A stretch of 64,000 nt of DNA from Marimicrobium sp913061115 (lineage in GTDB: Bacteria > Pseudomonadota > Gammaproteobacteria > Pseudomonadales > Halieaceae), in NCBI RefSeq assembly GCF_047729875.1, contig NZ_CP159826.1, positions 434,001 through 498,000 on the forward strand, given 5' to 3'. Position 1 is the first letter of the stretch, and every line of letters starts with the position of its first letter. Below are positions 16,093 through 26,172 of this stretch, in pieces. Under the pieces are notes generated by a model, which was not told the origin of the DNA, ran no database searches, and saw only the letters and a list, made by a program, of their open reading frames with translations. The translations under genes and the position numbers were made by a program.

Positions 16093-17934
16093 ATGCTACC
16101 TCAATTTGATTTAAAAGATTCGCAGCTTGAGTCCCGCATCTTTGGCAGCCGCACTATTATTGCGGTCTGCTTGGTGATGGTGTTGCTGGGTCTCATCCTT
16201 ATGCGCTATTACGCATTACAGATCACAGAGTATGAGGTCTACCGCACACAGTCTGAGCGTAATCGTGTGCAGTTGCAGCCGCTGCCACCCAAACGCGGTC
16301 TTATTTATGACCGCAATGGTGTTCTACTGGCGGACAACCGGCCCAGTTACGTTCTCTCTGTGGTGCGCGAGCGGGTGGGAGATTTAGACGTCGCTCTGTC
16401 AGAGTTGCAGACACTGTTACCGGTTTCAGAGCGCGATTTAGAAAATTTCCACAAGAAGGTCAACCGCAGCCGGCCTTATGAGCCGGTGCCTTTGCGCTTT
16501 CGCCTGACCGAAAATGAGCGTGCTCTGCTGGCAGTCAACCGCTTTCGTCTGCCAGGCGTGGTCGTAGAGGCCCGGTTGCTTCGTCACTATCCCTATGGCG
16601 AGTTGTTTTCCCACGCCCTTGGCTATGTCGGGCGTATCAGTGAAGAGGAAGTGCAGGCGCTAGACGAGACCGACTATCGCGGCACCTTTTATGTGGGCAA
16701 AGTGGGCGTCGAGAAGTTCTATGAAGACATCCTGCACGGGGATGTGGGTTACCAGAATGTTGAAAGCAACGCCCACGGGCGCGTGCTGCGTGTGCTCGAG
16801 CGATTCCTCCCGGTGACGGGCAAAGACCTGACGCTGTCCCTTGACTACCGCGTACAGCTCGCCGCTTTCGATGCCCTCGGTGATCGGCGCGGCGCAGTAG
16901 TTGCAATCAATCCTCTGTCCGGCGAGGTACTGGCGCTGGTATCCACCCCGGGATTTGATACAAACTTATTTGTTAATGGCATCAGCTATGAAGACTATAA
17001 CGCGCTGCGCGACTCACTGGATGTTCCCCTATTCAACCGGGCCATTCAGGGCTCCTATCCTCCCGGTTCCACCATCAAGCCTTTTATGGCGATGGCTGGG
17101 CTTAAGTCGGGGTTGGTGACACCTGAATCAACGGTGGCTGATCCTGGCTGGTACAGCCTCCCAGGTGACTCGCACCGTTATCGGGATTGGATTTTGCGGA
17201 TAAGAGGCACGGGACATGCGCCTTTTGTCAATATGAAAATGGCCATTTCTGAATCCTGTGATGTGTATTTTTATGATCTCGCCCGCCGCTTGACGATAGA
17301 CCGTATGGCCGAGTATCTGCACCCTTTCGGTTTCGGAGAACGCACGGGTGTTGATACCACCAGTGAGCGCGCTGGTATACTGCCGTCAACGCGCTGGAAG
17401 CGGGCTGCAATGGGCCAGCCTTGGTACCCAGGAGAAACCATCAGCGCGGGTATTGGTCAGGGGTATATGCTGGCGTCGCCTCTGCAACTGGCGGTTGCTA
17501 CCGGTGTTATGGCGAGCAAAGGACAGCGCCGGATTCCGCATCTGGTGATGGCGGTGGACGGAGAACCGTTACCGGTCATTTCATTAGATCCGCTGGTGGC
17601 GCCAGCCGAGTACTGGGACGCGATATTTGATGGCATGCGCGAAGTTGTGCATGGTCGCAATGGCACGGCGAAAGCTCTGGCCCAAGGGATAGCCTATGAA
17701 ATGGCGGGAAAGACCGGTACCGCCCAGGTTATCGGTATCGCGCAAAATGCCGTGTATAACGAGGCTGACGTCTCGGAGCGGCATCGACACCATGGGTTGT
17801 TTATCGCGTTTGCTCCGATCGAGGCGCCGACCATTGCTGTGGGTATTATCGTAGAGAACGGCGGAGGAAGCTCCGCAGCATCACCAATAGCGCGCGAGGT
17901 GATTGATGCCTGGCTATCGATCGAGCCCGGCTGA
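16093..17934 (+). CDS. mrdA: Penicillin-binding protein 2 (elongation transpeptidase)
   Basis: 613 residues, inner-membrane anchored. One membrane helix at about 20-40, then the non-catalytic dimerisation domain (LPPKRGLIYDRNGVLLADN), then the transpeptidase domain with S-T-I-K in YPPGSTIKPF, the S-C-D triad in ISESCDVYF (PBP2s carry SxD here), and K-T-G-T in MAGKTGTAQV. Cross-links peptidoglycan in side-wall growth with RodA, whose gene overlaps it by one base. Confidence 0.96.
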   Translation: MLPQFDLKDSQLESRIFGSRTIIAVCLVMVLLGLILMRYYALQITEYEVYRTQSERNRVQLQPLPPKRGLIYDRNGVLLADNRPSYVLSVVRERVGDLDVALSELQTLLPVSERDLENFHKKVNRSRPYEPVPLRFRLTENERALLAVNRFRLPGVVVEARLLRHYPYGELFSHALGYVGRISEEEVQALDETDYRGTFYVGKVGVEKFYEDILHGDVGYQNVESNAHGRVLRVLERFLPVTGKDLTLSLDYRVQLAAFDALGDRRGAVVAINPLSGEVLALVSTPGFDTNLFVNGISYEDYNALRDSLDVPLFNRAIQGSYPPGSTIKPFMAMAGLKSGLVTPESTVADPGWYSLPGDSHRYRDWILRIRGTGHAPFVNMKMAISESCDVYFYDLARRLTIDRMAEYLHPFGFGERTGVDTTSERAGILPSTRWKRAAMGQPWYPGETISAGIGQGYMLASPLQLAVATGVMASKGQRRIPHLVMAVDGEPLPVISLDPLVAPAEYWDAIFDGMREVVHGRNGTAKALAQGIAYEMAGKTGTAQVIGIAQNAVYNEADVSERHRHHGLFIAFAPIEAPTIAVGIIVENGGGSSAASPIAREVIDAWLSIEPG

Positions 17935-19076
17935 TGGGTGATTATGTTCGGCAGCTGCCGCATCAGGGTTCCCATGACATGGCCAGGCGCCCCAGCGTGG
18001 TCAGGCGCGTTCATATTGATGTGCCCTTGTTGCTGCTGCTCCTGCTGTTAACGTTTTACGGTCTGGTGGTGCTGTACAGTGCATCGGGCCAGAGTGCGGC
18101 AGCGGTTATTCGTCAGGGGAGCTACTTAGCCCTAGGCTATGTGATTATGATTTTGGCGGCGCAAATCAGCTTGCAGCGCTATGCGCGTTTGGCGCCGTGG
18201 CTATATCTTGTAGGGTTAACAATACTGGCAGCAGTGGTGTTCGTGGGGGTCGGTGCAAAGGGCGCCCAGCGTTGGTTGGAGGTCGGGGGCTTTCGCTTTC
18301 AGCCCTCGGAGATTATGAAACTCGTAGTGCCGTTGGTCGTCGCCTGGTTCTTGGCTGGACGGGCTCTGCCGCCGGGATTATTTTCTATAGGTGGCTCATT
18401 GATTTTGTTGGGGTTGCCCGCCATGTTGATCGTGATACAGCCAGATCTGGGTACGTCGCTGTTGATCGCCGCCAGTGGTTTGTCCGTTCTGTTTATGGCG
18501 GGCCTTCGCTGGCGCTATATTTTCGGTGCGGTGGTGCTTGCGGCAGCATCGGCATGGCCGGCCTGGATGTATGGGCTTAAGGACTATCAGAAACAACGCA
18601 TTCTTACTATGCTTAACCCTGACAGTGACAAGCTGGGAGCGGGATGGAATATTATCCAGTCCAAGACAGCCATCGGCTCGGGCGGCTGGCAGGGTAAGGG
18701 TTGGCTACAGAGTACCCAGTCACGGTTGGACTTCCTGCCGGAGAGCCACACGGATTTCATTATCGCGGTGCTGGCAGAGGAGCACGGCTTGCAGGGTATA
18801 ATACTGCTTATGGGGATTTATCTACTGATTTTGTTGCGCGGCTTCTGGATTGGCGTGCACGCGCAAACCAGTTTCGGTCGTATGATGGCAGGAAGCCTGA
18901 CATTGACGTTTTTCGTGTATATCTTTGTTAATATGGGAATGGTCGCCGGTTTGATGCCGGTGGTAGGTGTTCCACTGCCATTGGTAAGTGCCGGTGGAAC
19001 CTCTGTGGTCACGCTACTCGCAGGCTTTGGCATTCTCATGGCGATTAGTACGGAAAGTCGCAGTGGCGCTATGTGA
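17934..19076 (+). CDS. rodA: RodA, SEDS peptidoglycan glycosyltransferase
   Basis: 380 residues, polytopic with about ten helices. SEDS-family polymerase that works with PBP2 and the rod complex. Seen: VVLYSASGQS after the first helix, QRWLEVGGFRFQPSEIMKL with the conserved QPSE, the P-D-L-G-T-S loop, and the essential-Asp region LPESHTDFIIAVLAEEHG; the end has PLPLVSAGGTS. Start ATG 17934 overlaps the mrdA stop (TGATG). Confidence 0.97.
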   Translation: MGDYVRQLPHQGSHDMARRPSVVRRVHIDVPLLLLLLLLTFYGLVVLYSASGQSAAAVIRQGSYLALGYVIMILAAQISLQRYARLAPWLYLVGLTILAAVVFVGVGAKGAQRWLEVGGFRFQPSEIMKLVVPLVVAWFLAGRALPPGLFSIGGSLILLGLPAMLIVIQPDLGTSLLIAASGLSVLFMAGLRWRYIFGAVVLAAASAWPAWMYGLKDYQKQRILTMLNPDSDKLGAGWNIIQSKTAIGSGGWQGKGWLQSTQSRLDFLPESHTDFIIAVLAEEHGLQGIILLMGIYLLILLRGFWIGVHAQTSFGRMMAGSLTLTFFVYIFVNMGMVAGLMPVVGVPLPLVSAGGTSVVTLLAGFGILMAISTESRSGAM

Positions 19077-19137
19077 GCGCAGCGTGATGCGGCAATATTT
19101 TATCCACCCTTTGTCTGAAGAGATTGAGTTTTAGCCT

Positions 19138-20133
19138 ATGCTTTTACGTCTGAAAATTATACTTGTTGTGTCCTGTCTGTGGACGGCTTTGTCTTGCGCT
19201 GCGGATAACTATGATGCCAATCCGTCTGCTCAGGTGGTGATTGATGAGCTGGTCGTGGAGGAGGGCTTTGACCGCGAACAACTTATGCTGATTTTTGCAC
19301 AGGCTGAGCGCAAGGACTCCATACTGAAAGCCATTGCCCGACCGGCTGAGAAGACCAAGGCCTGGTATGAGTATCGGGCTATCTTTCTCAATGATAAGCG
19401 CGAAGATCAGGGGGTTGAGTTTTTTAACCGATATCGTGTGGAGCTAGGCCGTGCTGAACGCGAGTTCGGTGTGCCAGCAGAAATTATCGTTGCTATTATC
19501 GGAGTAGAAACATCCTACGGGCGGGTAGCCGGGAGTTACCGGGTGATCGACGCGCTTTCGACGCTGGCATTTGACTACCCGCCGCGCTCGCCTTTTTTTA
19601 CCAGCGAGCTGAAAAACGTTTTGATTCTGTCGCGGGATCAGGGCATTGACCCGATGAGTTTGATGGGGTCATATGCTGGGGCCATGGGCTATGGTCAGTT
19701 TATGCCCAGCAGTTACCGCAACTATGCTATCGATTTTGACAATGACGACATAGTCGACATCTGGAACAACCCCGTGGATGCCATCGGCAGTGTCGCCAAT
19801 TATTTCAAGCAACATGGATGGCGCACCGGCGAGATTGTAGTGTCTGCTGCCACCGCGGCGAAAAACACACCGGAGGCAATTTTCGTTAAAAACCGCAAGG
19901 ATTTGCACCCGACACGCACGGTGGCGCAGTTTGCGGCAGAAGGTGTGGTGGCGAAAATAAAGCTGGATCCAGAGGCGCTGGCAACGGCCATGAAATTTGA
20001 GCAGAAAGATGGCTACGAGTACTGGCTCGGTCTGCACAATTTTTATGTCATCACACGCTATAACCATAGTGCCATGTACGCGATGTGTGTCTATCAGCTC
20101 AGTCAGGCACTGGCTGCCCGAGTGGCGCGGTGA
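19138..20133 (+). CDS. mltB: Lytic murein transglycosylase B
   Basis: 331 residues, periplasmic. Cleaves glycan strands to 1,6-anhydro products. Export signal at the N-terminus (LKIILVVSCLWTALSCAAD); the Cys is near the cleavage site but the lipobox is not canonical. Catalytic Glu in I-I-G-V-E-T-S-Y-G-R, substrate loop GAMGYGQFMPSSYRNYA and Asp/Asn-rich FDNDDIVDIWNNP are complete. Overlaps rlpA by 4 bases (GTGA). Confidence 0.95.
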   Translation: MLLRLKIILVVSCLWTALSCAADNYDANPSAQVVIDELVVEEGFDREQLMLIFAQAERKDSILKAIARPAEKTKAWYEYRAIFLNDKREDQGVEFFNRYRVELGRAEREFGVPAEIIVAIIGVETSYGRVAGSYRVIDALSTLAFDYPPRSPFFTSELKNVLILSRDQGIDPMSLMGSYAGAMGYGQFMPSSYRNYAIDFDNDDIVDIWNNPVDAIGSVANYFKQHGWRTGEIVVSAATAAKNTPEAIFVKNRKDLHPTRTVAQFAAEGVVAKIKLDPEALATAMKFEQKDGYEYWLGLHNFYVITRYNHSAMYAMCVYQLSQALAARVAR

Positions 20134-20972
20134 GCCTTCACCCGTCTATCGCGGCCTTCGTCGGTCTCCCTTTTTTTCTCGCGGCTTGTTCCACACCGCC
20201 GCTGTCTCAGTCACCGCCCTTGCCACAAGACAACGCTGATGTTTCTGTCTCTGAACGCTACCACGTCGAACAAGATTCCGCTCCGCTTCGACCCATCAGT
20301 CAGGGTGAGGTTTTCGATGCGATACCGCAGGCGGACCCCATACTGAGGTTCGGTAACGTGAGCCCTTATGTTATCGATGGCGTTACCTACCATGTGCTGG
20401 AGGATTATCGTGATTACCGCGAGCAGGGTACTGCGTCCTGGTACGGGGCAAAGTTTAGTGGACATAAAACATCCAACGGTGAGCTATATGACTTGTATCA
20501 GCCCAGTGCCGCCCATAAGACTCTTCCTATTCCCAGCTACGCGCGTGTGACCAATCTGGACAATGGCAAGAGCATCGTAGTGCGGGTCAACGATCGAGGA
20601 CCTTTCCACTCTGATCGTATTATAGATCTGTCCTACGCCGCCGCTGTAAAACTCGGCTATATGGAGCAGGGTACTGCGCAAGTAGAGGTTGAGGTGATGG
20701 AGGTTGTCGGTGTCGAGGATCGTCGTGATCCCCTCTACGGTAATTATCGTTATCTTCAACTTGGGGCCTTCGGCAGAGAGGCCAGTGCGCAAACTCTGGT
20801 AGAAGCGTTAAAGCCGTTATTGACCGCAGAGGTGTTTGTGAGCGCGGTCGAATCGGACGGCACATTGCTCTACCGGGTACGGGTGGGTCCAGTGGATGAC
20901 AAAAGCCATCTGCTAGCGGTGCAACAACAATTGCTGGATAGTGGGTATGATGCCGGGCAGCCGTTGCCCTAG
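20130..20972 (+). CDS. rlpA: RlpA-type septal/lateral lytic transglycosylase lipoprotein with SPOR domain
   Basis: 280 residues from the GTG at 20130, which overlaps the mltB stop and begins a lipoprotein signal ending F-L-A-A-C. RlpA double-psi barrel: G-T-A-S-W-Y-G, H of AAHKTLP and Asp in VNDRGPF, the residues needed for activity on naked glycans in Pseudomonas. The last ~75 residues (YRYLQLGAFG to the end) form a SPOR domain that binds denuded peptidoglycan at the septum. Part of the elongation cluster. Confidence 0.94.
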   Translation: MSLHPSIAAFVGLPFFLAACSTPPLSQSPPLPQDNADVSVSERYHVEQDSAPLRPISQGEVFDAIPQADPILRFGNVSPYVIDGVTYHVLEDYRDYREQGTASWYGAKFSGHKTSNGELYDLYQPSAAHKTLPIPSYARVTNLDNGKSIVVRVNDRGPFHSDRIIDLSYAAAVKLGYMEQGTAQVEVEVMEVVGVEDRRDPLYGNYRYLQLGAFGREASAQTLVEALKPLLTAEVFVSAVESDGTLLYRVRVGPVDDKSHLLAVQQQLLDSGYDAGQPLP

Positions 20973-21061
20973 GTAGTCTTCATCGGCATGGTTTCTTTCT
21001 CTCCCTCCCTCCATGAGTTACCATCGGCCCCTATCCAATTCTCCTCAGGTTTTCTAACATT

Positions 21062-22225
21062 ATGATTCGATTAGTCTTGGTATTGTTACTGACAGTGTCC
21101 TCACTCGGTGTGCAGGCAGGCAACCCTTTGCCCGCACCACCGCAACTGGCGGCCAAGGCGTATCTTTTGGTTGATGCTGCCAGTGGCGCGGTGCTGGTCG
21201 AACACAACGCGGACGAAATTTTGCCTCCGGCAAGCCTAACCAAGATGATGACTGCCTACGTGTTGGCTGAAGAAATCGAGGCAGGGCGTGTCAGTGAGGC
21301 CGATATGGTGAGGATCAGTGAGAACGCCTGGTCGCAGAATCCGCTATTCAACGGTTCTTCCCTGATGTGGATACAGCCTGGCATGGATGTGTCCATTGCC
21401 GATTTACAGCGCGGCATCATCATCTCCTCAGGTAACGATGCCACCTTGGCTGTCGCGGAGCATATCGCCGGCAGTGAAGCCGTGTTTGCCGAAATGATGA
21501 ACATCAACGCCGACAGGCTGGGTATGGTCAACACCCGATACGTGAATTCTCATGGCTTACCGGATCCTGCGCATATGACGACGGCGCGGGATTTGGCCAT
21601 TCTGGCCAAGGCCATGATCATCGACCATCCCGAGCAGTACAAAATCTATAGGGAACCCGAGTTCACGTATAACGATATTCGACAGTACAATCGCAATACC
21701 TTGATGCTGGTAGATGATTCTGTGGATGGTCTCAAGACAGGCCATACTAAAGAGGCTGGTTATTGTTTGGTTGCGTCTGCAGAGCGCAAGGGCATGCGCC
21801 TGATCTCGGTGGTGATGGGTACCGATAGCACAAAGGCGCGCAAAAATGATACCGCCGCTCTGCTCAATTACGGGTTCCGTTTTTACGAGACCAAGTCTGT
21901 ATTTGAGCCCATGACGGAGTTGGCGAAACCGCGCGTCTGGAAAGGACAGCAGGATTATGTGGCGGTGGGTTTGTTGAACGAAGCGGTGTTGACTCTGCCG
22001 CGCGGTAAACACGATAACCTGGTGACCGCAGTGGAAGTGAATCCGGAGTTGGTTGCGCCGCTTGCCGTAGGTGACTCGGTAGGTACTGTGACTGTGAGTC
22101 TGAACGATGAGGTGGTGTTGCAAGAACCGTTAGTTGTTTTGGCGTCGATTGAGCCGAGCGGTTTCTTCGCCCGTCAGTGGGATGCTCTTCTGATGTTTTT
22201 CGCCGGCCTATTTGGGCGCGGATAA
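21062..22225 (+). CDS. dacC: D-alanyl-D-alanine carboxypeptidase (PBP5/6)
   Basis: 387 residues. Trims the terminal D-Ala of peptidoglycan pentapeptides. Signal peptide to about residue 19, then S-L-T-K, S-G-N and K-T-G in order (PPASLTKMMTAY, ISSGNDATLA, GLKTGHT), the C-terminal beta domain and an amphipathic membrane-anchoring tail (FARQWDALLMFFAGLFGRG). The symbol could equally be dacA; the two paralogues are not separable here. Confidence 0.94.
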   Translation: MIRLVLVLLLTVSSLGVQAGNPLPAPPQLAAKAYLLVDAASGAVLVEHNADEILPPASLTKMMTAYVLAEEIEAGRVSEADMVRISENAWSQNPLFNGSSLMWIQPGMDVSIADLQRGIIISSGNDATLAVAEHIAGSEAVFAEMMNINADRLGMVNTRYVNSHGLPDPAHMTTARDLAILAKAMIIDHPEQYKIYREPEFTYNDIRQYNRNTLMLVDDSVDGLKTGHTKEAGYCLVASAERKGMRLISVVMGTDSTKARKNDTAALLNYGFRFYETKSVFEPMTELAKPRVWKGQQDYVAVGLLNEAVLTLPRGKHDNLVTAVEVNPELVAPLAVGDSVGTVTVSLNDEVVLQEPLVVLASIEPSGFFARQWDALLMFFAGLFGRG

Positions 22226-22258
22226 CGGTCTAGTAGAAAAGTCCCGGAGTGCGTTGTT

Positions 22259-22528
22259 GTGCAAGAGCCTGAAGCCCCAAAAATAGAGTTTCCCTGCGAT
22301 TATCCCATCAAGGTTCTAGGTGTCAGTAGCGATGCCTTCGAGCCGATTGTGCTGGCAGTATTCGAACGCCACGCCCCCGGGTTCAATCGGCAGAACATTG
22401 CCGGCAAAGCCAGTAGTAAAGGCACCTTCACATCGCTGACCATCACTATCACGGCAACCGGTTCTGATCAGTTGGAAGCTCTGCATCAGGATCTGCTGGC
22501 GACCGGGCATGTAAAGATGGTGATTTGA
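22259..22528 (+). CDS. ybeD: DUF493 family protein YbeD
   Basis: 89 residues. ACT-like small protein almost always found between dacA/C and lipB. Seen: I-E-F-P-C-D-Y-P-I-K-V-L-G near the start, the S-S-K-G-T-F-T-S-L-T-I-T-I-T-A strand and VKMVI at the end. GTG start with GGAG 10 bases upstream. Function not established; regulation of lipoate or a neighbouring step is often guessed. Confidence 0.93.
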   Translation: MQEPEAPKIEFPCDYPIKVLGVSSDAFEPIVLAVFERHAPGFNRQNIAGKASSKGTFTSLTITITATGSDQLEALHQDLLATGHVKMVI

Positions 22529-22531
22529 CCG

Positions 22532-23155
22532 GTGCCCGCGCCAGAGCTGATTCTGCGTGAGTTGGGTCTTGTTGATTATCAGTCAACGCTGACGGCAATG
22601 CGTCAACTCACTGATTCGCGTGTCGCCGATTCACCCGACGAGCTGTGGTTATTGCAGCATCCGGCAGTGTTCACGCAAGGACAGGCCGGCAAGGCCGAAC
22701 ATCTATTGGCTCCAGGAGATATTCCCATCATTCTGGCGGATCGCGGCGGGCAGGTTACCTATCATGGCCCGGGGCAGTGGGTACTTTATTTGATGGTGGA
22801 TATGCGTCGTCGCCCAATGGGTGTGCGCGACCTCGTCAATCTGATCGAGCGCAGTGTGCTGCAGCTGCTGGAAGAATATGCGATTTCCGCTGTGCTAAAA
22901 CCCGGTGCTCCCGGTGTTTACGTGGCGGACGAGAAAATCGCTTCCCTGGGCCTGCGGGTTCGCCGAGGCTGCAGCTACCATGGGCTGGCTCTCAACGTGG
23001 ATATGGATTTAGAGCCATTCGGACGGATTAATCCCTGTGGCTATGAGGGCTTGCAGGTGACGTCTATGGCGAAACAGTTGCCCGGTGTCGGGCTCAAACT
23101 GGAACTCATTGGTCAGCGCTTGATGGACATCGCTGCGAGCATGCTGCGCGTTTAA
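22532..23155 (+). CDS. lipB: Lipoyl(octanoyl) transferase
   Basis: 207 residues, GTG start 3 bases after ybeD. Moves octanoyl from ACP to lipoyl domains. Motifs: R-G-G-Q-V-T-Y-H-G-P-G-Q substrate loop, K-I-A-S-L-G-L-R-V with the catalytic Lys, SYHGLALNV, and the catalytic Cys in RINPCGYEG. Unlike most relatives, lipA does not follow; prfC is next. Confidence 0.96.
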   Translation: MPAPELILRELGLVDYQSTLTAMRQLTDSRVADSPDELWLLQHPAVFTQGQAGKAEHLLAPGDIPIILADRGGQVTYHGPGQWVLYLMVDMRRRPMGVRDLVNLIERSVLQLLEEYAISAVLKPGAPGVYVADEKIASLGLRVRRGCSYHGLALNVDMDLEPFGRINPCGYEGLQVTSMAKQLPGVGLKLELIGQRLMDIAASMLRV

Positions 23156-23197
23156 GACACTGACGCTTACATTCCCATAACATGCCCTGCTTTAGGT

Positions 23198-23203
23198 TAT
23201 AAT
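23198..23203 (+). promoter_or_regulatory. Possible -10 element before prfC
   Basis: A perfect TATAAT 70 bases before the prfC start. No -35 hexamer stands at 16-18 bases from it, so it is only a candidate. Confidence 0.3.
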
Positions 23204-23272
23204 CGCGCCCCTTTGGTGTTTGCGCCCGTATTGTGGCGTTAGAAATCTGTATTTACGTGGAGATTCAGGTCA

Positions 23273-24856
23273 TTGTCCGACAGTAAATTAGCCTCCGAAA
23301 TTGGCATTAGAAGAACCTTCGCCATCATCTCTCACCCGGACGCGGGTAAAACGACGATTACGGAGAAGCTTCTGCTTCTGGGTAATGCTATCCAAGTAGC
23401 GGGAAGCGTGAAGGGTAAGAAAGGTCCTCACGCCACGTCCGACTGGATGAGTATGGAGCAGGAGCGCGGTATTTCCGTGACCTCTTCGGTGATGCAGTTC
23501 CCCTATCGCGAACGCACCATCAATTTGCTGGACACGCCCGGGCACGAAGATTTTTCTGAGGATACATACCGCACACTCACGGCGGTAGACTCTGCTCTGA
23601 TGGTGATTGATGGCGCCAAGGGCGTGGAGGATCGCACCATCAAATTGATGCGCGTCTGCCGTCTGCGTGATACGCCTATATTCAGTTTTGTGAACAAGAT
23701 GGATCGGGATATCCGCGACCCTATTGACCTGCTCGATGAAATTGAAGCCGTACTGAAAATACAGGGCGCCCCTATCAACTGGCCCATTGGCATGGGTGCG
23801 GAGTTCAAGGGCGTGTATAACTTGTATACCGACACCATTCATCAGTACACCCCCGGGAAAGGCAGCGTACTACCGGATGACCGGATTATTACAGGGCTGG
23901 GCAGTGACGAAGCACGCGCGCTGTTGGGTGATGAGTACCTGCGATTCTGTGAAGAAATTGAACTGGTGCGCGGCGCTAGCCATGTCTTCGACGTTGACGC
24001 TTTTCTCGCTGGTCGTCTAAGTCCAGTGTTCTTTGGTACCGCCCTTGGTAATTTCGGGGTGCGGGAAATGCTGGACGATTTCGTGCGGTGGGCGCCAGCG
24101 CCGCTGGATCGCGACGCCATTGATCGCACTGTGGCGGCAACCGAGAGCAAATTCAGTGGTTTTGTATTCAAGATCCAGGCCAATATGGATCCGCGCCATC
24201 GCGATCGTATTGCGTTTATGCGGGTATGCTCCGGTCGCTACCTCAAGGGCATGAAAATGCAGCATGTGCGCATTGGTAAGGAAGTGAAGATCGTGGACGC
24301 GGTGACCTTTCATGCGGGAGAGCGGGTGCTGGTGGAGGAGGCGGTGTCGGGTGACATCATTGGCCTGCACAACCACGGTACTATACAGATTGGCGATACC
24401 TTTACAGACGGTGAGGCCTTGCAGTTTAGCGGTATCCCGCATTTTGCACCCGAGCTGTTTCGTCGTATTCGCCTGACCGACCCGATGAAATCCAAGCAGT
24501 TACAGCGTGGGTTGCAACAGTTATCAGAGGAGGGTTCTACCCAAGTATTTTCACCGATCATGTCCGCTGACTTGATCGTGGGTGCAGTGGGCCCGCTACA
24601 ATTTGAAGTGGTGGCCTATCGTCTTAGGGATGAGTACAAGGTGGAGGCGCGCTATGAACCGGTGAATGTGTATACGGCGCGTTGGATTACTTGTGACGAT
24701 AAGCGCAAGCTGGAAGACTTTCGCAAGAAAGCGGCAGACCACCTTTCTATGGATGCGGGGGGTCATCTCACCTATCTTGCGCCTACCCGGGTCAACCTGT
24801 CTCTCATGGAAGAACGGTGGCCCGAACTTATTTTTAGTGCCACTCGGGAACACTGA
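23273..24856 (+). CDS. prfC: Peptide chain release factor 3
   Basis: 527 residues, TTG start. GTPase that recycles RF1/RF2 from the ribosome. G1 ISHPDAGKTT, G2 around the RGISVTSSV switch, G3 DTPGHEDF, G4 NKMD. EF-G-like second and third domains follow (SGFVFKIQANMDPRHRDRIAFMRVCSG). Length is that of the E. coli protein (529). The TTG is in the family position; no ATG lies nearby. Confidence 0.97.
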   Translation: MSDSKLASEIGIRRTFAIISHPDAGKTTITEKLLLLGNAIQVAGSVKGKKGPHATSDWMSMEQERGISVTSSVMQFPYRERTINLLDTPGHEDFSEDTYRTLTAVDSALMVIDGAKGVEDRTIKLMRVCRLRDTPIFSFVNKMDRDIRDPIDLLDEIEAVLKIQGAPINWPIGMGAEFKGVYNLYTDTIHQYTPGKGSVLPDDRIITGLGSDEARALLGDEYLRFCEEIELVRGASHVFDVDAFLAGRLSPVFFGTALGNFGVREMLDDFVRWAPAPLDRDAIDRTVAATESKFSGFVFKIQANMDPRHRDRIAFMRVCSGRYLKGMKMQHVRIGKEVKIVDAVTFHAGERVLVEEAVSGDIIGLHNHGTIQIGDTFTDGEALQFSGIPHFAPELFRRIRLTDPMKSKQLQRGLQQLSEEGSTQVFSPIMSADLIVGAVGPLQFEVVAYRLRDEYKVEARYEPVNVYTARWITCDDKRKLEDFRKKAADHLSMDAGGHLTYLAPTRVNLSLMEERWPELIFSATREH

Positions 24857-25041
24857 ACACCAACTCAAAAAGTGTTTAAGGAGTGTATTCATTTAGGCAG
24901 CACCTGTTATCGGTGCTTCCGCTGCGCTGCGGGGTCGCCTTAGCTTGGCAAATTTTAGTGTCGGCAAGTGGTGCTGGTGGCAAAAGTACTGCCGTCTTGT
25001 GATACTGGTAATCCTCTCGATCTTGCGCGGAGACGCACCTT

Positions 25042-26070
25042 ATGCTCAAACCTGTTCAACTCGGCAACAGCGGCTTACATGTATCCCAGCTCTGTCTAGG
25101 GACTATGAACTTCGGCGTACCCGGACAGGGTCATCAGGGTAGCTGGACGCTAGATATTGATGACTCCAGAGAGATATTTCGTGCTGCCATAGACCTTGGC
25201 CTGTTCTATTTTGACTGTGCGAATTTTTATGGTATCGGTGCCTGCGAAGAGGTGATTGGCAAGCTGCTGCGCGAGATGTTACCCCGTGACGAGTATGTGC
25301 TCACCACCAAGGTTGCGATGCCTATGGGTAGCAATGCCAACATGTCTGGCCTCTCGCGCAAGCATATTATTGAGGGTATGGACCGCAGTCTGCAGCGGCT
25401 GGGTGTGGATTATGTCGACCAACTTATTATTCACCGTCATCCTCACGGTATGCCCTGGCATGTGGCGGTGCCGATAGAGGAAACGCTGGGTGCGTTGAAT
25501 GATCTGGTAAAGGCCGGCAAGGTTCTCTATCTGGGCGGTTCGTCTATGTTCGCTTGGCAATTTGCCGAGTTACAGATGACAGCTGAGCGTCATGGCTGGG
25601 CCAAATTTATTTCCATGCAAAATCATTACAATCTGATCTATCGTGAAGAAGAGAGGGAGATGAACCCTTACTGTGTGCAATCGGGCGTTGGTCTGACGCC
25701 CTGGTCACCCTTGGCACGCGGTATTCTTGCCGGGTCCTATAAAGGTGGCTTAGATGGTGGCACTACCAAGCGTTCATCGGGTGCCGATATGGATCGGACC
25801 TTGGCCCTCTATCGTGGCGAGAACGATTTTAAGATTGCGCAAAGAGTCATTGAGACGGCGGAAAAGTATGGTAAAGCGCCCGCGCAAATTGCGCTAGCGT
25901 GGCTGCTTAGCAAGCCCGGTGTTTGCGCGCCGGTCGTGGGCGTCAGCAAAGTCTCTCAGCTTGTCGGGCTGGTTGAGGCAACCGACATTGTGCTGGGACC
26001 GGACGATATCGATTACCTTGAAGAGCTCTATCGGCCATTAGATAATCTGCTGACCTTGGGTATGTCCTAA
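25042..26070 (+). CDS. Aldo/keto reductase
   Basis: 342 residues, NADPH-dependent TIM-barrel oxidoreductase. Catalytic tetrad visible: Asp in YFDCANFYG with its Tyr, Lys in LTTKVAMP, His in LIIHRHPHG. The C-terminal coenzyme loop (PVVGVSKVSQL) fits the YghZ/AKR11-13-like group. Start ATG 25042. Substrate not inferable; it stands alone between prfC and a converging glutathione peroxidase. Confidence 0.88.
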   Translation: MLKPVQLGNSGLHVSQLCLGTMNFGVPGQGHQGSWTLDIDDSREIFRAAIDLGLFYFDCANFYGIGACEEVIGKLLREMLPRDEYVLTTKVAMPMGSNANMSGLSRKHIIEGMDRSLQRLGVDYVDQLIIHRHPHGMPWHVAVPIEETLGALNDLVKAGKVLYLGGSSMFAWQFAELQMTAERHGWAKFISMQNHYNLIYREEEREMNPYCVQSGVGLTPWSPLARGILAGSYKGGLDGGTTKRSSGADMDRTLALYRGENDFKIAQRVIETAEKYGKAPAQIALAWLLSKPGVCAPVVGVSKVSQLVGLVEATDIVLGPDDIDYLEELYRPLDNLLTLGMS

Positions 26071-26172
26071 GGGGCATACCCGCTATGTTCGTTCTGCCCG
26101 GGTCAAGTGTGACTAATAATAAACCGCACTGCGCGCGGCTGCTACGCGTAACTCGGGAGTGCTCATGGGCAC